Assembly (NCBI GenBank): GCA_032622095.1
Contig: CP136066.1
Location: forward strand, 130,605,917 to 130,669,916
Reading direction: 5' to 3'
DNA from: Siphonodentalium dalli
Taxonomy: Eukaryota; Mollusca; Scaphopoda; Gadilida; Siphonodentaliidae
Length of the DNA stretch: 64,000 nt
A model generated the notes under the pieces. That model worked only from the letters and a program-made list of their open reading frames with translations. It did no database searches and was not told the DNA's origin. How positions within the stretch are numbered: position 1 is the stretch's first letter; every line of letters starts with the position of its first letter. Positions 32,601 to 42,720 of the stretch are shown here, in pieces. The position numbers and the translations under genes are program-made.

Positions 32601-35480
32601 CATATGTGTTGTGGAACTACCCTGGACTACACTCACGAAGATACAATGGCGAGTCGCCCACGAATGACTGGCAATTAACCCCCAAAATGCCGCCATCGCC
32701 GATTATGTTTACCGATAACGACGCTGACAGCCCGGACCATCCCAGTCCAGCCCGGACCCCCCATATGGACTATATGAGTGATTTTAAGGGCAATATAAGT
32801 GCAGGGGTGTCATGGAAACCCACTCAGGGTCGCTATTAACCCTCAAAATGCCGGCATCGGCGAAAATGTTCGCCGTGAAATGAAGCTAACAGCCCGGACC
32901 GCCCCTATTGCGTCCAGGTATGATTTTATTATCCATACATGTGCGAGGGTGTTAATGAAACCCAAATACGCACGGAGAGTGGTCAAGGTCAAACGGAAGT
33001 GCCGCTTATTAACCCCTAAACTTCCCAGATTCAGCCAGAATTACAAAATTGCGCCCACAATAAACAAATTCACAGCCCGGACCCCCTTAATGTCCTCGTA
33101 CTTCTAATAACTCCTTACATATGTGTTGTGGAACTACCCTCGACTACAATCACGAAGATACAAGGTCGAGACGCCCACGAATGCCTGGCAATTAACCCCC
33201 AAAATGCCGCCATCGCCGATTATGTTTACCGATAACGACGCTGACAGCCCGGACCATCCCAGTCCAGCCCGGACCCCCATATGGACTATATGAGTGATTG
33301 TAAGGCCAATATAAGTGCAGGGTTGTCATGGAAACCCACTCAGGGTCGCTATTAACCCTCAAAATGCAGGCATCGGTGAAAATGTTCGCCGTGAAATGAA
33401 GCTAACAGCCCGGACCGCCCCTGCTGCGTCCAGGTATGATTTTAGTATACATACATGTGCGAGGGTGTTAATGAAACCCAAATACGCACGGAGAGTGGTC
33501 AAGGTCAAACGGAAGTGCCGCTTATTAACCCCTAAACTTCCCAGATTCAGCCAGAATTAAAAAATTGCGCCCCCAATAAACAAATTCACAGCCCGGACCC
33601 CCTTAATGTCCTCGTACTTCTAATAACTCCTTACATATGTGTTGTGGAACTACCCTCGACTACACTCACGAAGATACAATGGCGAGTCGCCCACGAATGC
33701 CTGGCAATTAACCCCCAAAATGCCGCCATCGCCGATTATGTTCACCGATAACGACGCTGACAGCCCGGACCATCCCAGTCCAGCCCGGACCCCCCATATG
33801 GACTATATGAGTGATTTTAAGGGCAATATAAGTGCAGGGGTGTCATGGAAACCCACTCAGGGTCGCTATTAACCCTCAAAATGCCGGCATCGGCGAAAAT
33901 GTTCGCCGTGAAATGTAGCTAACAGCCCGGGCCGCCCCTGCTGCGTCCAGGTATGATTTTAGTATCCATACATGTGCGAGGGTGTTAATGAAACCCAAAT
34001 ACGCACGGAGAGTGGTCAAGGTCAAACGGAAGTGCCGCTTATTAACCCCTAAACTTCCCAGATTCAGCCAGAATTAAAAAATTGCGCCCCCAATAAACAA
34101 ATTCACAGCCGGACCCCCTTAATGTCCTCGTACTTCTAATAACTCCTTACATATGTGTTGTGGAACTACCCTCGACTACAATCACGAAGATACAAGGGCG
34201 AGTCGCCCACGAATGCCTGGCAATTAACCCCCAAAATGCCGCCATCGCCGATTATGTTTACCGATAACGACGCTGACAGCCCGGACCATCCCAGTCCAAC
34301 CCGGACCCCCCATATGGACTATATGAGTGATTGTAAGGGCAATATAAGTGCAGGGTGTCATGAAAACCCACTCAGGGTCGCTATTAACCCTCAAAATGCC
34401 GGCATCGGCGAAAATGTTCGCCGTGAAATGAAGCTAACAGCCCGGACCGCCCCTGCTGCGTCCAGGTATGATTTTATTATCCATACATGTGCGAGGGTGT
34501 TAATGAAACCCAAATACGCACGGAGAGTGGTCAAGGTCAAACGGAAGTGCCGCTTATTTACCCCTAAACTTCCCAGATTCAGCCAGAATAAAAAAATTGA
34601 GCCCCCAATAAACAAATTCACAGCCCGGACCCCCTTAATATCCTCGTACTTCTAATAACTCCTTACATATGTGTTGTGGAACTACCTTCGACTACACTCA
34701 CGAAGATACAAGGGCGAGTCGCCCACGAATGCCTGGCAATTAACCCCCAAAATGCAGCCATCGCCGATTATGTTTACCGATAACGACGCTGACAGCCCGG
34801 ACCAGCCCGGCCCATCCCAGTCCAGCCCGGACCCCCCATATGGACTATATGAGTGATTGTAAGGCCAATATAAGTGCATTGGTGTCATGGAAACCCACTC
34901 AGGGTTGCTATTAACCCTCAAAATGCCGGCATCGGCGAAAATGTTCGCCGTGAAATGAAGCTAACAGTCCGGACGCCCCTGCTGCGTCCAGGTATGATTT
35001 TAGTATCCATACATGTGCGAGGGTGTTAATGAAACCCAAATACGCACGGAGAGTGGTCAAGGTCAAACGGAAGTGCCGCTTATTAACCCCTATACTTCCC
35101 AGATTCAGCCAGAATTAAAAACTTGCGCCCCCAATAAACAAATTCACAGCCCGGACCCCCTTAATGTCCTCGTACTTCTAATAACTCCTTACATATTTGT
35201 TGTGGAACAACCTCGGCTACACTCACGAAGAAAGCCCACGAAAGCCTGGCAATTAACCCCGCCATCGCCGAATATGTTTACCGATAACGAAGCTAACAGC
35301 CAGGACCGCCCTGTGGCGTCTAGTGGTAATATTAGTAGCCCTATCTGTACACGGGTGTCATGGAAACTCACAAACACACGGACTATGGTCACGGCCAAAG
35401 AGAACTGACGATATTAACCCCCAAACTTGCCAGATTCATTCAGAATTACAAGTGTGTGCCCGAATAAAAAAATATCGCAA
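29612..35480. repeat. Forward satellite array, ~516-bp unit of three ~170-bp monomers
   Basis: About eleven units. Each unit holds three diverged monomers that start with AGCCCGGACC and carry an ATTAACCC(C/T)(C/T)AAA-type block: one with GCCGCTTATTAACCCCTAAA, one with GGCAATTAACCCCCAAAATG, one with TCGCTATTAACCCTCAAAAT. Successive units start about 516-518 bases apart (for example 30217, 30734, 31250). Two open frames of 77 and 81 codons recur in each unit but are interrupted or altered in several and show no family, so I treat them as non-coding. Degeneration rises towards 35200-35480, the array end. Confidence 0.9.
30240..34465. repeat. Higher-order repeat: 2065-bp (four-unit) block present twice
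   Basis: Unit-specific variants recur exactly 2065 bases apart: features at 30541, 30734, 31250, 31574 and 32090 reappear at 32606, 32799, 33315, 33639 and 34155. Examples are ACAATGGCGAGTCGCCC with GAATGACTGG, and the CAGGGTGTCATGAAAACC variant at 32286 and 34351. The two blocks look almost identical, much closer than neighbouring units within a block. This is a recent four-unit duplication, or an assembly duplication. Confidence 0.85.
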
Positions 35481-35665
35481 GGAAACCAAGCGACCCAACC
35501 ACAGATGCATATAGATTGATTGAAACAGACTGTGACATAAATCTTTATTAACGAAAATAGGGAACATCGTAAAAATAAAAATTACGTCAAAATATAATGA
35601 CAATACATAAAGCCGGCGGTTACTAACACTATCTGGTTAGAGAAGTCTTACAATGTTATGATCAC

Positions 35666-35775
35666 CACCATAAGCTGGTAGAATGTGTTCAATCCGTTAA
35701 ACTGATCAATACACTCTAATATTAAACTGTACTGATCAGTTTAATGGATTGAACACATTCTACCAGCTTATGGTG
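35666..35775. repeat. Palindrome with 43-bp arms
   Basis: Arms 35666-35708 and 35733-35775 are reverse complements with about one mismatch (CACCATAAGCTGGTAGAATG at the outer left). They enclose a 24-base centre. A transcript could form a long stem-loop. It could be a small MITE, but no TSD is clear. Confidence 0.8.
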
Positions 35776-36007
35776 TTATCGAATATGTTAAATTATTACA
35801 GAGTCAACGTAAAAATGACGGTGTATGTATTTTCGCGATGTAAATGGACGCTCTGACAAAGTCCAACCAAGAGAATTTATTCTAATAAGAACACGCGTCT
35901 CATTTTAAATCTGCATGTTCGTATAAATGCATTTCATGTATTTATTGACATATGTTCAAGGAATAATATCAGAATGTGACAAAAGTGAGTAATATATAGT
36001 TGAATAT

Positions 36008-36013
36008 GCTCAC
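36008..36013 (-). promoter_or_regulatory. 5' splice donor GTGAGC
   Basis: CAG|GTGAGC on the minus strand is a near-perfect metazoan donor. It directly ends the open exon at 36014-36339 and supports real splicing at some stage of its history. Confidence 0.5.
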
Positions 36014-36339
36014 CTGTTTTGTGTCTCTGGGTGCTGTCGTCGAATCATCTAGTGCCATGGTCTCGTAAACTGCTCTTGGTGGTTGCAATGACAGTTTCTT
36101 TTCCATGGCAAGCACAACGCGTTCTTTTGTTCTGATGTATTCGCTACATCCGCGTTTACTGTGTCCATGCACACTTGGTGTATTTGGGAATTTCCCACAA
36201 TACTCAACGATGGAGCAATGTGGGTGGACTGGCTGTGGACATCCGTCTTCCAATTTTCCGAACCAACTGATACGTCTTTTGTACTCAGGGTCTCGTTTGA
36301 GCACTGCGTATGATTTACACAAATGCATTATTTGTGAAG
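36014..36339 (-). CDS. Isolated protein-coding exon (108 codons) embedded in the satellite element
   Basis: On the minus strand the frame is open from the array edge at 36339 to 36014 and is followed at once by a consensus donor (AAACAG then GTGAGC). At the other side TGCAG lies at 36344-36340, but the preceding bases are satellite rather than a pyrimidine tract, so the acceptor may be chance, or the exon may be cut by the satellite. The peptide is Cys/His-rich, with GCPQPVHPHC, EYCGKFPNTPSVHGHS and RGCSEYIRTKERVV, and ends PPRAVYETM. His-Cys spacing followed by a Pro-Pro-Arg-x-x-Tyr segment recalls FLYWCH-type DNA-binding domains that precede MULE-type transposases, but the match is not firm. 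Gene capture by the mobile element is a reasonable inference. Confidence 0.5.
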
Positions 36340-37585
36340 CTGCATTTTGAGGGTTAATAGCGACCCTTAGTGGGTTTCCATGACACCCCTGCACTTATAT
36401 TGCCCTTAAAATCACTCATATAGTCCATATGGGGGGTCCGGGCTGGACTGGGATGGTCCGGGCTGGACTGGGATGGTCCGGGCTGTCAGCGTCGTTATCG
36501 GTAAACATAATCGGCGATGGCGGCATTTTGGGGGTTAATTGCCAGGCATTCGTGGGCGACTCGCCCTTGAATCTTCTTGAGTGTAGTCGAGGGTAGTTCC
36601 ACAACACACATGTAAGGAGTTATTAGAAGTACGAGGACATTAAGGGGGTCCGGGCTGTGAATTTGTTTATTGGGGGCTCAATTTTTTAATTCTGGCTGAA
36701 TCTGGGAAGTTTAGGGGTTAATAAGCGGCACTTCCGTTTGACCTTGACCACTCTCCGTTCGTATTTGGGTTTCATTAACACCCTCGCACATGTATGGATA
36801 CTAAAATCATACCTGGACGCAGCAGGGGCGGTCCGGGCTGTTAGCTTCATTTCACGGCGAACATTTTCGCCGATGCCGGCATTTTGAGGGTTAATAGCGA
36901 CCCTGAGTGGGTTTCCATGACACCCCTGCACTTATATTGGCCTTACAATCACTCATATAGTCCATATGGGGGGTCCGGGTTGGACTGGGATGGTCCGGGC
37001 TGGTCCGGGCTGTCAGCGTCGTTATCGATAAACATAATCGGCGATGGCGGCATTTTGGGGGTTAATTGCCAGGCATTCGTGGGCGACTCACCCTTGTATC
37101 TTCGTGATTGTAGTCGAGGGTAGTTCCACAACACATATGTAAGGAGTTATTAGAAGTACGAGGACATTAAGGGGGTCCGGGCTGTGAATTTGTTTATTGG
37201 GGGCGCAATTTTTTAATTCTGGCTGAATCTGGGAAGTTTAGGGGTCAATAAGCGGCACTTCCGTTTGACCTTGACCACTCTCCGTGCGTATTTGGTGTTT
37301 CATTAACACCCTCGCACATGTATGGATACTAAAATCATACCTGGACGCAGCAGGGGCGGTCCGGGCTGTTAGCTTCATTTCACGGCGAACATTTTCGCCG
37401 ATGCCGGCATTTTGAGGGTTAATAGCGACCCTGAGTGGGTTTCCATGACACCCCTGCACTTATATTGCCCTTAAAATCACTCATATAGTCCATATGGGGG
37501 GTCCGGGCTGGACTGGGATGGTCCGGGCTTGTCCGGGCTGGTCCGGGCTGGTCCGGGCTGGTCCGGGCGGTGTTTAGTCACACCG
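36340..37585. repeat. Inverted satellite array (about 2.4 units)
   Basis: The same ~516-bp unit as 29612-35480, in reverse orientation. It ends at the GTGTTTAGTCACACCG terminus (37570-37585) after four or five repeats of GGTCCGGGCT. The two arrays therefore point away from a middle segment, with terminal sequences outermost. Confidence 0.9.
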
Positions 37586-37657
37586 GTTTTTACTGCAAGG
37601 TGATTGTCAGTTTTGTCACTGATGGCAATTAAAACACGAGAAACATCAGAGGTCGGT

Positions 37658-38452
37658 GGTATGTATGAATTCATGTATGAATGTGATCCGAAGTACGAAC
37701 TATTGTTTCGCGCATAGCCGCACATACATGTGGTTCTTTCTAAGTTTAATTTCGTCGTTCGATTTTCCACTTCTCCTCGATAGAGGATATTATGTTCGTT
37801 ATTTTTATCAGTCGAAAAGTTGCACATCAAATTTGTTCAACTTCCAGCTTAAGATACTACAGGTAAGGTCAGTCCCGTCGTAGTTTAGACATCGAATTGC
37901 AGCGACATGGAGTTGAACAAAATTTCTGTAGTTCGATCGGTTGTTGTGTTTTATAATGGAGATGACAGTTCGCCAGACTTGTGTCTGTTTTTTCCTATTT
38001 CAATGCGGAAGCGCAGTTGTTTTCTGATTTGAATTGGTGTAGCGAGAATATCTCAGACCACGTATGTATACACGTATACATGTATATGTATTATGTTTCG
38101 GACCTTTTTCGTGTGTTGATCGATCATATTTTGTGGGCATGGAACTATATATAGATGTCTCATGTACCCGTCTACGGTAATATCTATAACCGAGAAACCA
38201 TCTTTAGAATATTGTGTTGTTGGAGAACAAATCAATGCGACCAGCAGTCTACCAGATGGTGAACCAAAGCATTATCAAAAGACCTCAACGTTAGTTATTA
38301 ACTGAGTTGTTCCTTTGAAAATCAGTCTGGCTTTCATGTTTTTATTTTTGGTGAAATTGGTTATTAGGGAAATTCTGTTACGTGTATCTACCGAAAATAT
38401 TCGCTCCTTCTTCGGAAAATAATAAATACTAGTTTAGAGTGCACCTAACCTT
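37658..38452. other. Unassigned spacer
   Basis: AT-rich, with no recognised repeat. A minus-strand open frame (37477-37830) covers the element boundary and has no family match that I can see. Nothing else is supported. Confidence 0.35.
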
Positions 38453-39305
38453 TTCCCAGGCTTGTCTGATACTGTGCGCGAGACATAGTTCCAAACCTCT
38501 TTTTGTTCCTATTCCTTTGAGGTTTTACAGTTGAAATATAATATTATATGTTTAGTGTAAACATATTTTATTCCAATCAAAATAATAACATATTTAAACA
38601 TTTGACAAACATGTTACAGTAAGACAGAATAATATAAATAATCGATTGATTGGAAATTATTGTTTCGTTCATTTCCATGGTGCGTGAATGCTTGTGAACC
38701 TGGAAAATGTGAGAAGTTATTCTGCGCGTCACGCCATTTTCAGGCCTATATATATATATATATGCATTTTTACCCATTAAATTGAAAGAGACAACCATTC
38801 GTTTCCCAAAATGGCAAAGAATAGTGACCACTCGCTCATATACTCTAACACAATCCCCTCACAAACCGCGAGAGAAAATACAACATATTTCTTTATTAAC
38901 TGCATGCTGTCGAATTTAACCACATATGCCTACATAAAATGGAGGAAACATTCAGGCTAGAGAGTTCTATCTCCATGTGCACTCTGATCCGGAAGCGAGA
39001 CGATGGTTTCGTAAGCAAAAGGGTTCTATCTCTAAACACATTTTTCGTAGTGTCTTTTATTATAAAACTGGCGAGTTTCTAGAACTGAGACTTCGGATAT
39101 AATAATATTTTAGTTAGCTTTAACATTTTGAAACATGACGACACACACTGAAAACGATTTACTTGGTAATTCCCGTCTCGAAATTTCAACATCGATTTCC
39201 CAACAAAATGATTAATGTTGGATAGAACCATCTGATTCTCACAAGACGATATATAAGGTCGATAAAAAAGGCAACTCAAATGTTTTGTTAGATATGCATT
39301 AAAAC

Positions 39306-39635
39306 GCCGACCTCTGATGTTTCCCGTGTTTTATTGCCATCAGTGACAAAATTTACAATCACATTGCAGTAAAAACAACTCACAGATGTGCAAAGAGTAA
39401 GCCGTAGTTAATTAACACCTTTGCAATACGGCTAATCTTATGTTCGTTTGTGTTCGTTGTTTAGTAGCTTTGTATTCAAATAATGCTAATAACTAAAAAA
39501 ATAAGTGATCAAAGTTGGAAATAACACCGCATACACATAGAGTGGACCCACACACCAAATTTCACCCTTCTATTCCGCTTTTTGGACCTGTGTTCGTTTA
39601 TGTTCGTTTGTGTTCGTTGTTTAGTAGGACCGCAT
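39306..39635. mobile_element. Core-less copy of the satellite element (unfilled arrangement), copy 1
   Basis: It aligns in inverted orientation with the flanks 37586-37657 and 29363-29611 of the large element. Where that element has 7.97 kb of satellite, this copy has only AACTCACAGATGTGCAAAGA plus about 11 bases (39373-39403). The minisatellite GTTCGTTTGTGTTCG at both ends of the long flank is retained. Confidence 0.8.
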
Positions 39636-41101
39636 TGTACGGCCATATCAGACGCCTCATACGGCTTGAATTCGATCAGTCAAATATTTTAACTTTTTTT
39701 CTGCCAAGGACTCATTTTTTGGAATATCATGTTATAGTGTTTGTCTGATCATCAGGGATTTTTCATTTATGTTAATATTGACATTCTAAGGTGTTTTAAG
39801 CCAAGCTCATGGCAAAAACAGTCAAAAATACTTGCATTATACATTATTATTATTATGCTTTATACCACAAGTCAACATTCGTAATCTATAATGATCATGT
39901 CTCCCAATGTATGCACAAATAACTCCCACATGGACTTCTATTAGAGAAATAGATCACTTGTAACACCCGCCCACAATAACAACCTGCATATTGGTTATAA
40001 ACCCCACGTAATACAATTCATTGTCATAAAAAGCATAATTTTAATTTGCATACCAGTTGTATCTATCACATACGAACATAATACGCCACCATGATAGAGT
40101 TACTGTTCTTCTGTGCCGAACGATATCACTTTGATAATTCGCGAGTCGAAATTATGCTAAAATGCATTCGTGCCCAAATTATAGATCATTGCGTTGACAG
40201 TATATACTATATTTACAGCGAAAACAAATATTTAAATATTTAAAAATATTCCCAGGCTTGTCTGATACTGTGCGCGAGACATAGTTCCAAACCACTTTTT
40301 GTTCCTATTCCTTTGAGGTTTTACAGTTGAAATATAATATTATATGTTTAGTGTAAACATATTTTATTCCAATCAAAATAATAACATATTTAAACATTTG
40401 ACAAACATGTTACAGTAAGACAGAATAATATAAATAATCGATTGATTGGAAATTATTGTTTCGTTCATTTCCATGGTGCGTGAATGCTTGTGAACCTGGA
40501 AAATGTGAGAAGTTATTCTGCGCGTCACGCCATTTTCAGGCCTATATATATATATATATGCATTTTTACCCATTAAATTGAAAGAGACAACCATTCGTTT
40601 CCCAAAATGGCAAAGAATAGTGACCACTCGCTCATATACTCTAACACAATCCCCTCACAAACCGCGAGAGAAAATACAACATATTTCTTTATTAACTGCA
40701 TGCTGTCGAATTTAACCACATATGCCTACATAAAATGGAGGAAACATTCAGGCTAGAGAGTTCTATCTCCATGTGCACTCTGATCCGGAAGCGAGACGAT
40801 GGTTTCGTAAGCAAAAGGGTTCTATCTCTAAACACATTTTTCGTAGTGTCTTTTATTATAAAACTGGCGAGTTTCTAGAACTGAGACTTCGGATATAATA
40901 ATATTTTAGTTAGCTTTAACATTTTGAAACATGACGACACACACTGAAAACGATTTACTTGGTAATTCCCGTCTCGAAATTTCAACATCGATTTCCCAAC
41001 AAAATGATTAATGTTGGATAGAACCATCTGATTCTCACAAGACGATATATAAGGTCGATAAAAAAGGCAACTCAAATGTTTTGTTAGATATGCATTAAAA
41101 C

Positions 41102-41431
41102 GCCGACCTCTGATGTTTCCCGTGTTTTATTGCCATCAGTGACAAAATTTACAATCACATTGCAGTAAAAACAACTCACAGATGTGCAAAGAGTAAGCCG
41201 TAGTTAATTAACACCTTTGCAATACGGCTAATCTTATGTTCGTTTGTGTTCGTTGTTTAGTAGCTTTGTATTCAAATAATGCTAATAACTAAAAAAATAA
41301 GTGATCAAAGTTGGAAATAACACCGCATACACATAGAGTGGACCCACACACCAAATTTCACCCTTCTATTCCGCTTTTTGGACCTGTGTTCGTTTATGTT
41401 CGTTTGTGTTCGTTGTTTAGTAGGACCGCAT
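41102..41431. mobile_element. Core-less copy of the satellite element, copy 2
   Basis: The duplicate of 39306-39635, carried by the 1796-bp tandem duplication. It is not independent evidence for a second insertion. Confidence 0.8.
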
Positions 41432-42026
41432 TGTACGGCCATATCAGACGCCTCATACGGCTTGAATTCGATCAGTCAAATATTTTAACTTTTTTTCTGC
41501 CAAGGACTCATTTTTTGGAATATCATGTTATAGTGTTTGTCTGATCATCAGGGATTTTTCATTTATGTTAATATTGACATTCTAAGGTGTTTTAAGCCAA
41601 GCTCATGGCAAAAACAGTCAAAAATACTTGCATTATACATTATTATTATTATGCTTTATACCACAAGTCAACATTCGTAATCTATAATGATCATGTCTCC
41701 CAATGTATGCACAAATAACTCCCACATGGACTTCTATTAGAGAAATAGATCACTTGTAACACCCGCCCACAATAACAACCTGCATATTGGTTATAAACCC
41801 CACGTAATACAATTCATTGTCATAAAAAGCATAATTTTAATTTGCATACCAGTTGTATCTATCACATACGAACATAATACGCCACCATGATAGAGTTACT
41901 GTTCTTCTGTGCCGAACGATATCACTTTGATAATTCGCGAGTCGAAATTATGCTAAAATGCATTCGTGCCCAAATTATAGATCATTGCGTTGACAGTATA
42001 TACTATATTTACAGCGAAAACAAATA

Positions 42027-42289
42027 TTTTATTATATGTTTGCCTATATCGAAGTTTAAATCTGAACATATCTGTACTGGACAGCTGTATATGCCTGGAC
42101 AATTTGTTACCGCGACAAAATCCACAGGAAATTTCCACTCACACGAGCCATGTCAAGGGGCTTGGTTTTTCTGTCTGCCAAGGATTATTCCCCCCCCCCC
42201 CCCCAGAGAAACGCCTCATTTATCGGAATTTTTCATTTGTATCAATGTAATTTCTCCTTGTATATTATAAAACTGTTTTCTGTAAGGGT
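42027..42289. other. Unassigned spacer with poly-C tract
   Basis: A C15-type run lies at about 42190-42204. The 127-codon frame 41887-42270 starts in a good initiation context (GCCACCATGA) but crosses the duplication boundary and the poly-C tract, and its translation is not recognisable. Confidence 0.35.
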
Positions 42290-42291
42290 TA

Positions 42292-42718
42292 GAGCACAAG
42301 AATGGTTCTTTACCAGAATCAATCGAGTCGAAGAAGAGATTTATTCTGATAGAGAACTATTCGCGTGCTCTGACCGACTTAGAGCACAACTGATCCCACA
42401 TAATGCAATCAACTGGAATTGTGCCGTTGAGCTGGTTTTGACCACGACGCACAATCCGTGCGCTGGCCGCGATTGGACACAATAGCCGGTTAGCCACGCC
42501 CAACAACGTGATTAACACGAACTGATCGCCGTTGAATGTGAATAGATACGTCCGAAACAACACGGACTGGTCCCACTTTGAAGCGCCCGTGCGATTTGTC
42601 TGTTATGATTTGCGTGTGTCTAACAATGGGATAATCACTGAACAAATCCCTCGCCAGCCTTGGGAATTGATGTGCTTTACCAAAATCAGGGAACGATTGT
42701 AACAATGGGATTGTGCTC
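42292..42718. mobile_element. Possible TA-flanked MITE (427 bp)
   Basis: Inverted ends GAGCACAA at 42292 and TTGTGCTC ending 42718 are each bounded by TA (42290-42291 and 42719-42720), the Tc1/mariner target. The TIR is short (8 bp exact, weak similarity beyond). An internal TTAGAGCACAACTG at 42379 repeats the terminal motif. No coding content. Confidence 0.4.
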
Positions 42719-42720
42719 TA

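Larger units (their letters stand above)
35481..36013. other. Segment between opposed satellite arrays
   Basis: This holds the end of the forward array, an AT-rich stretch, a palindrome (35666-35775) and, on the minus strand, probable intron sequence that begins with the splice donor at 36008-36013. Confidence 0.5.
29363..37657. mobile_element. Satellite-bearing composite element (filled version)
   Basis: The outer flanks 29363-29611 and 37586-37657 are, in inverted orientation, the two halves of a ~330-bp sequence that stands uninterrupted at 39306-39635 and again at 41102-41431. The 7.97 kb between the flanks is the insert. It starts and ends with inverted copies of GGTGTGACTAAACACCGCCC (29614 on the left; ending near 37585 on the right) followed by several CGGACCAGCC units. 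Between these lie two opposed satellite arrays and a middle segment with a palindrome and an exon. Flanks plus a variable tandem core of ~170-bp monomers is the plan of bivalve 'pearl' and Helitron-type satellite elements. No Rep/helicase or transposase is present. Confidence 0.7.
38453..42026. repeat. 1.8-kb direct tandem duplication
   Basis: Copy 1 (38453-40230) and copy 2 (40249-42026) lie exactly 1796 bases apart, with an 18-base AT-rich joint. I see one clear difference, CCTCTTTTT against CCACTTTTT just after the left edge (about 38498 and 40294). Even the (TA)n run at 38748-38762 keeps its length in copy 2. Each copy contains a core-less satellite element. Mirrored open frames at 38577-38831 and 40373-40627 and others match nothing known. 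This is a very recent duplication or an assembly artefact. Confidence 0.9.

Noticed and set aside
29699-37459. Recurring 77-, 81- and 102-codon frames in the satellite as a protein family
   Set aside because: They track the repeat unit, several copies are broken or fused by one-base changes, and both strands show frames; no domain is seen.
41887-42270. 127-codon frame with a good initiation context as a gene
   Set aside because: It crosses the edge of the 1.8-kb duplication and a poly-C tract, and the translation resembles no family.
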